From Smittium culicis (taxonomy: Eukaryota > Kickxellomycota > Harpellomycetes > Harpellales > Legeriomycetaceae): a DNA stretch of 10,034 nt. A program made the translations under genes and the position numbers. A model generated the notes under the pieces. It was not told the DNA's origin, made no database searches, and saw only the letters and a list, made by a program, of their open reading frames with translations. Shown piece after piece: positions 8,017-10,034 of the stretch. The DNA is taken from the NCBI GenBank assembly GCA_001970855.1, contig LSSN01003414.1, forward strand, positions 1-10,034. The letters run 5' to 3'. How positions within the stretch are numbered: the stretch's first letter is position 1; every line of letters begins with the position of its first letter.

Positions 8017-9924
8017 CGAGTTTTATTAATACCCCTTATAGCTATTCTTCTGGAGATTACGTTTTGATTAACCTTGCTTTTTTTTATATTGCTTAATAGC
8101 TGCTTTAAATCTTTTGTATAACTTTTTAATTATTAGATTTAAATACTTCTCAATCGTAATCTTACTGATAAAGATATCTAATATTTTAACGACAGAAATA
8201 GCTATATATTTTTATTCTCTAATCGAATTCTTCTTCATCCAAAAATTATTTCACCTTACATCAATTCCTCAACACAAAAAAATATAAATGACTCTACCAT
8301 ACCATGATTTTATTTTAATTTTTAGATACTTTTTTAGCTTTAATTTTCTTTTTATTGACTACAAAGCTGAAATTATAACCCTTTTAAAAGAATTTACTTA
8401 TTGCAGCTCTAAAAAATAAAACGGATTTATTCTCGACTTTTTATGAGATAAATCATCAGTTTTTTTACCAGTTAATATTAACTATACTGCACCTGCTGCT
8501 TCTAGAAGCTAAAAAAATAAAAAAATAAAAAATCACTATTAAAATAATTTCTGTATAAAACTAAAAATATAATTACACTGGTTAAATATCTGAGCTGCGT
8601 TTATAAGTTTCTTGAGATTTGTATTTTGTATTATACATTTATTATTATTACAGCCTGGTAAGCAGATACAATAAAAAATGGTTTATCTGAAATTTGTTTA
8701 TTAGATTTTTTCCAAATCAACGCATGTTTTCCTCTAAACCTGGCATGAAATTTATAAACGCTTTAATAGTTAGCAATTTAAAGAATAAATTAAATAGTAT
8801 TTCGATTTTAGCTTAAAAGAGGATATTATACCCTAGTTAGAGGGAGATAATCAAACAAATTTCCTGGTATAGTCTCAAATTAGAATTTTTACCAGTGTTA
8901 ATTATATACTATCCATATTCAATCTCATGGTAATATACAAGTACCACCTTATTATGATTTTTTAAAAATATTTGATACTTCCTTTAATCAATAGCTAAAT
9001 AATACTCTAGCATCAAATATCACCTTTTCAAAATATCAAAGTAATGAGAGAGAAAATATATATTTACAAGCTATATATATCTAAAAGAAACTCGTATTTA
9101 TGGCTTACAAACTCTAATAGTATTATCTCTATAACCTTATTTCTCCATAGCCCTCCACCCCTCTATAATATATTTAAATTAGATTTTTAAAAGTATCTAT
9201 TTACTTTTTCTCGCTTTTAAATCTTAAGACCAGCTTTGACCCGCAATGACTATTCATTTGAATTCCATTTAATGCACTCAACTACAAAAATAATCAATAT
9301 ACCCTTTTACTTTAATTACCAGTGCAGGAAAAATTATCCATCTTGAAAATATTTACAACTAATCGAACTCAATAAACAGCAGGGAATCGTTTTAAAAAAT
9401 TTTAATATTACTAAAATTTATTTAATTTTCAAAAATGAAAAATCTATTCTTGAAAACCTCACTATTTCTTTGACCACAAATAGCTACAGAAAATTTATAA
9501 ACTCATAAATATACTAAAAGATAAAAAGATAAAAAAGCTAACTAGCGAGGGCTATGCAATTATAATATGAAGCTATTAACGCTCTCGAAATTCCAAACAT
9601 CATGTGTCAGGTTTAATTTAACTTCTGGTCTACCCCCGACAACATTTAATAGGTCCTAAATATTGAATCCATGGATGCTGTAATCACAGTCATACTTATA
9701 ATAGCGCATCGAAATATAAAAGCGCATTTAAGAAAGCGTAATAAAAATCACTTCAAAAATATCAAGACAAGAAAAAAAAAGAAAATCCAAGATGTTAGCA
9801 CTTGATTAATTTTTTAGTAGTTATCCATGGAAGCGAAAAGAAATAGTTAATTCCAACTCTAAAACATTTTCTTTCTAGTGTCCTGTATCGCGTGATCGCG
9901 CTTAGTTCATAATCATCAACATTC
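8017..9924. other. AT-rich region downstream of the bZIP gene, no gene seen
   Basis: No frame of note, RNA gene motif or repeat array is visible in about 1.9 kb. The first canonical AATAAA after the bZIP stop is at 8415-8420, about 400 nt away, so the transcript may use a variant signal nearer the stop. Minor items: A/T runs near 8510-8530, two AGCGCAT words 18 bp apart (9703-9709 and 9721-9727), and CGCGTGATCGCG near 9888-9899, a notable GC cluster in this AT-rich DNA. Confidence 0.6.
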
Positions 9925-9958
9925 TTTTTTTTTTTTTTTTGGTCTCAGAGAGTTTATT
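9925..9958 (-). other. Poly(A) tract preceded by AATAAA on the minus strand
   Basis: On the minus strand an AATAAA (plus-strand TTTATT at 9953-9958) is followed by the 12-nt CTCTCTGAGACC and then 16 consecutive A (plus-strand T at 9925-9940). Signal, short spacer and pure A tail are the arrangement of a polyadenylated transcript copied into DNA, such as a LINE or SINE tail or a processed retrocopy whose body would extend past the right edge. The bases upstream on that strand (9959-10034) are low-complexity A/T with no coding content, so a plain homopolymer is also possible. Confidence 0.3.
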
Positions 9959-10034
9959 AAACAAATTTTTAAAGTATACAAAAAACTATAAAAAAATATT
10001 TAAAAAGTTAAAAAAATATTAAAAAAATAATTTT
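9959..10034. repeat. A/T low-complexity sequence at right edge
   Basis: The sequence is almost entirely A and T, with repeated runs of AAAAAATATT type (for example around 9990-10024). No gene is visible. Low complexity here and the tandem array at the left edge may be where an assembly contig broke at both ends. Confidence 0.7.

Overview
The window looks like a piece of an AT-rich fungal nuclear genome. It contains short GT-AG spliceosomal introns (70-142 bp), a eukaryotic ribosomal protein gene, a nucleoside hydrolase gene and a Gcn4/AP-1-type bZIP transcription factor. Intergenic DNA is very AT-rich with many A/T homopolymers. Intron density combined with low GC argues against microsporidia and typical yeasts and fits an early-diverging fungus, for example an AT-rich zoopagomycete such as a Harpellales gut fungus. 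That lineage guess is an inference and is weak.

Layout, left to right. Positions 1-377 are a perfect TATAAAA tandem array. Ribosomal protein eS1 (RPS3A/Rps1 family) lies on the minus strand at 468-1452 in three exons, two of them tiny (20 and 39 nt). An AT-rich spacer of about 1 kb follows. A six-exon minus-strand gene at 2506-3940 encodes a 329-residue inosine/uridine-preferring-type nucleoside hydrolase with its catalytic motifs intact. A 3.1 kb gene desert (3941-7041) follows. It holds two less AT-rich islands: 4873-5138, with overlapping open frames and possibly a decayed coding relic, and 5638-5814, with a 31-residue small ORF. Just before the next gene are three short upstream ORFs. The single-exon plus-strand gene at 7042-8016 encodes a 324-residue bZIP factor. 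From 8017 to the end is AT-rich DNA without a recognisable gene. It ends in a 16-T tract preceded, on the minus strand, by an AATAAA, which looks like the 3' end of a polyadenylated-transcript insertion.

The three genes have no obvious shared pathway. eS1 is translational housekeeping and uses visibly GC-richer codons. The hydrolase is purine/pyrimidine salvage. The bZIP is a regulator whose uORF-containing leader is reminiscent of GCN4/cpc-1 translational control. I found no CRISPR array, tRNA, rRNA or intact mobile element. The most notable observations are the uORFs before the bZIP gene, the uninterrupted TATA-box-like array beside the eS1 3' end, the GC island with the small ORF, and the poly(A)-tailed signature at the right end.
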